A DNA stretch of 64,000 bases from Rhodococcus gordoniae. Lineage in GTDB: Bacteria > Actinomycetota > Actinomycetes > Mycobacteriales > Mycobacteriaceae. The notes under the pieces are model-generated. The model did no database searches. It was given only the letters and a program-made list of their open reading frames with translations, and was not told the origin of the DNA. The stretch is taken from NCBI RefSeq assembly GCF_001646655.1, contig NZ_LPZN01000050.1:1-64000 (forward strand), written 5' to 3'. The translations under genes were made by a program, and so were the position numbers. How positions within the stretch are numbered: the first letter of the stretch is position 1; every line of letters begins with the position of its first letter. Of this stretch, positions 62,377 to 64,000 are shown one piece after another.

Positions 62377-63159
62377 ATGAAACGGTATCGTGCGCACTTC
62401 CCGGCTCTGCTCCGGGGGAAGCGGACGCGTCGCCCGGTAGTGTGGGCGTCCGTGACGAGGCTTGCCGCATACCGCAGAGTGCTCGGAATTCTAGCCCTGG
62501 TGGCGGCACTCGTCGTTGCAGCTCTCGTGGTGCCACATCCGTCGATCGCCCAGATCCGGCAGTGGTCCGAATCGGTGCACGGCCCCGCCCTGGTCCTGAC
62601 GTTCTTCGCTGTCCACGCGCTCGTGACGATCGCCCCGGTGCCGCGCACGGTGTTCACGCTCAGCGCCGGCGTGCTGTTCGGCAGCGCCGTCGGCATCGGC
62701 GTAACGGTCGCTGCGAGCACGGTCAGCGCTGTCCTGGCGTTCCTGCTCGTGCGCGCGGTCGGACGCAAGGTCGTAGAGTCGCGGCTCACGCACTCGGCGG
62801 CGAGGGCGATCGATCTACGTCTCGCGCGTCGCGGATGGCTTGCGGTCGGCTCGCTACGGCTGATCGCCGCCGCCCCGTTCTTCGTCGTGAACTGTTGTTG
62901 CGCCGTCTCGGCGGTCCGCCTCGTGCCCTACACGCTCGCCACGGTCGTGGGCATCCTGCCGGGCACCGTAGCGGTCGTGCTCCTCGGCGACGCTCTCACC
63001 GGGCAGACCGATCCGCGGCTGATGGTGATCACGGGCGTATGCATCGCGCTCGGTGTGGCGGGATTGCTCCTCGAAGCGCGCCTACCCGCACCTGCGGGCT
63101 CCGCACTCGATGCCGCCGGTACGGCAGCACCCACCACGAGGTCAAGCATGGAGGCTTGA
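62377..63159 (+). CDS. TVP38/TMEM64 (VTT-domain) membrane protein
   Basis: 260 residues. Basic N terminus, a first hydrophobic helix (RVLGILALVAALVVAALVV), then the VTT/SNARE-associated fold: VLTFFAVHALVTIAPVPRTVFTLSAGVLFGSAVGIGVTVAASTVSAVLAFLLVRAVG, and LRLIAAAPFFVVNCCCAVSAVRLVPYTLATVVGILPGTVAVVLLG. Two or three re-entrant and membrane segments at the end. Members are linked to lipid scrambling and membrane homeostasis. The precise role here is unknown. Confidence 0.88.
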   Translation: MKRYRAHFPALLRGKRTRRPVVWASVTRLAAYRRVLGILALVAALVVAALVVPHPSIAQIRQWSESVHGPALVLTFFAVHALVTIAPVPRTVFTLSAGVLFGSAVGIGVTVAASTVSAVLAFLLVRAVGRKVVESRLTHSAARAIDLRLARRGWLAVGSLRLIAAAPFFVVNCCCAVSAVRLVPYTLATVVGILPGTVAVVLLGDALTGQTDPRLMVITGVCIALGVAGLLLEARLPAPAGSALDAAGTAAPTTRSSMEA

Positions 63160-63190
63160 TTTTCAGGAGTCAAGGCTCCACGATTGACCT

Positions 63191-63772
63191 ATGTTCGTGC
63201 TTACCGTCGATCAGCGCGGAAGCCGGCGAGACGTGGATCGGGTCGAGGACCTGCTCATGGCCCTCGACGACCTGCCGCTGGTCCGCCGGTTCGATCGCAC
63301 CGCAGGCGACGAGGTCCAGGCCGTCGCCGACGATCCCGCCCTCGTCGTCGATCTCGTCCTCGAGCTGCTCCGCCGGGAACACTGGAGCATCGGGGTGGGG
63401 ATCGGCGCGGTGGAGACCCCCCTGCCCGAACAGACCCGAGCGGGTCGCGGGCGCGCGTTCGAACACGCCCGCACCGCGGTCGAACGGGCCAAGAACGCCC
63501 CTGGGCAGGTCGCGGCCGAGGGCGACGACACCGCGGCCACCGCAGATGTCGATGCCGCGCTCACCCTGCTCGCCACCGTCGTCCTGCGCCGGTCCGAACA
63601 GGGGCATCAGGCGATCGTCCTGGCCCGAGAGGGCCTGTCGCAGGCACGGATAGCCGAACACCTCGGCATCAGCAAGCAAGCGGTATCCCAGCGCCTCGCC
63701 ACCGCCGGATGGCAGGCCGAACTGGCCGGGCGCGAACTCGTGCGCCGACTCCTGGAAAGGGCCGACCGTTGA
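63191..63772 (+). CDS. SatD-like protein with C-terminal helix-turn-helix
   Basis: 193 residues. The N-terminal part follows the SatD family pattern (FVLTVDQRGSRRDVDRVEDLLMALDDLPLVRRFDRTAGDEVQAVADDP, WSIGVGIGAVETPLPEQTRAGRGRAFEHARTAVERAK). The C terminus has a sigma-like HTH: LSQARIAEHLGISKQAVSQRLATAGW. Its stop overlaps the TTG start of the next gene. It may sense a ligand and regulate itself and the membrane protein behind it; this is inference. Confidence 0.75.
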   Translation: MFVLTVDQRGSRRDVDRVEDLLMALDDLPLVRRFDRTAGDEVQAVADDPALVVDLVLELLRREHWSIGVGIGAVETPLPEQTRAGRGRAFEHARTAVERAKNAPGQVAAEGDDTAATADVDAALTLLATVVLRRSEQGHQAIVLAREGLSQARIAEHLGISKQAVSQRLATAGWQAELAGRELVRRLLERADR

Positions 63773-64000
63773 CCGTCCTCTCACTGATGTGCCTGGCCGT
63801 CGCCGCCCTCGCACCCGCGCTCGTCCTGCGGCCGAGCCTGCCGGTGTGGCCGACCGCGTCGCTGAGCATTGCGGGTCTCGCCGGTTCCGCACTCGCCGCC
63901 ACCGCGACCACACCGGTTCAGGGCGTCACACTCGCGGCAACACTCGTTCTCACGGCGACGGCTGCGATCACCGGAGGTGGGCCCGCCGTCCTCGTCGCGT
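63769..64000 (+). CDS. membrane protein, cut by right window edge
   Basis: Open from a TTG at 63769, which overlaps the SatD-like stop (TTGA), with GGAAAGGG upstream, to the window end (77 codons). Strongly hydrophobic: VLSLMCLAVAALAPALVL, SIAGLAGSALAATA, LAATLVLTATAAITGG. It is coupled to the SatD-like gene and probably encodes its membrane partner. The remainder is outside the window. Confidence 0.6.
   Translation, partial: MTVLSLMCLAVAALAPALVLRPSLPVWPTASLSIAGLAGSALAATATTPVQGVTLAATLVLTATAAITGGGPAVLVA

Overview
The window is high-GC actinobacterial DNA, most probably from a Rhodococcus or a close mycolic-acid-containing relative. The evidence is the mycothiol gene mshC, the mshC / DUF3090 / phosphomutase / uppP / lppL-like / pyrD / PEBP / M20 gene order known from mycobacteria and rhodococci, GTG starts, DUF3558-like lipoproteins, and a KstR2-type steroid regulator with its operator sequence. 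I count about 58 protein genes, one tRNA-Leu and several decayed gene fragments.

Region 1 (1-12.4 kb) is mixed. It holds the C-terminal part of a Wadjet type II JetC (SMC-like plasmid-defence ATPase) cut by the window edge, a secreted GH5-type glycosidase, a FAD oxidoreductase with a tautomerase-like fragment directly downstream in frame, an FMN split-barrel protein, an orphan Phd/YefM antitoxin, SelO, a MurE-like ligase lacking the diaminopimelate-recognition arginine, a Tat-exported PhoD phosphatase and a VOC protein. Region 2 (12.45-39.8 kb) is an accessory catabolic block bounded on both sides by gene-poor, decayed DNA. It carries a CoA-thioester degradation pathway: acyl-CoA ligase, fused and paired acyl-CoA dehydrogenases, enoyl-CoA hydratase, split MaoC hydratase, DUF35 protein plus Ltp-type aldolase, thiolase, three SDRs, a thioesterase, two MFS transporters, two IclR regulators and one TetR regulator. 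The core operon (22.6-28.8 kb) has the parts of the igr cholesterol side-chain operon (ChsE1/ChsE2, ChsH1/ChsH2, Ltp2) plus an RfbH/ColD-like PMP enzyme with histidine in place of the PLP lysine. The TetR regulator is KstR2-like and is fused at its C terminus to a domain resembling actinobacterial integration host factor (mIHF). Palindromes matching the KstR2 consensus lie in front of the core operon and of the CoA ligase. A steroid- or terpenoid-like polycyclic acid is a reasonable guess for the substrate, but the substrate itself cannot be read from the sequence.

Region 3 (39.85-50.3 kb) is the conserved chromosomal backbone: mshC, a SCO1664-family protein, DUF3090, a phosphomutase, uppP, a degenerate aldo/keto reductase, an lppL-like lipoprotein, DUF5703, pyrD, PEBP, an M20 peptidase and tRNA-Leu(GAG). 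Region 4 (50.3-64 kb) carries a zinc-ribbon SDR without the catalytic tyrosine, a universal stress protein, DUF2784, a trans-acting-enoyl-reductase-type protein, a TauE/SafE permease behind a cysteine-rich leader peptide that looks like a cysteine-sensing attenuator, two paralogous lipoproteins, the methylmalonyl-CoA mutase operon mutA-mutB-meaB, a VTT-domain membrane protein, a SatD-like protein and a membrane protein cut by the right edge. The mutase would take up propionyl-CoA-derived methylmalonyl-CoA of the kind released by side-chain degradation pathways like that in region 2.
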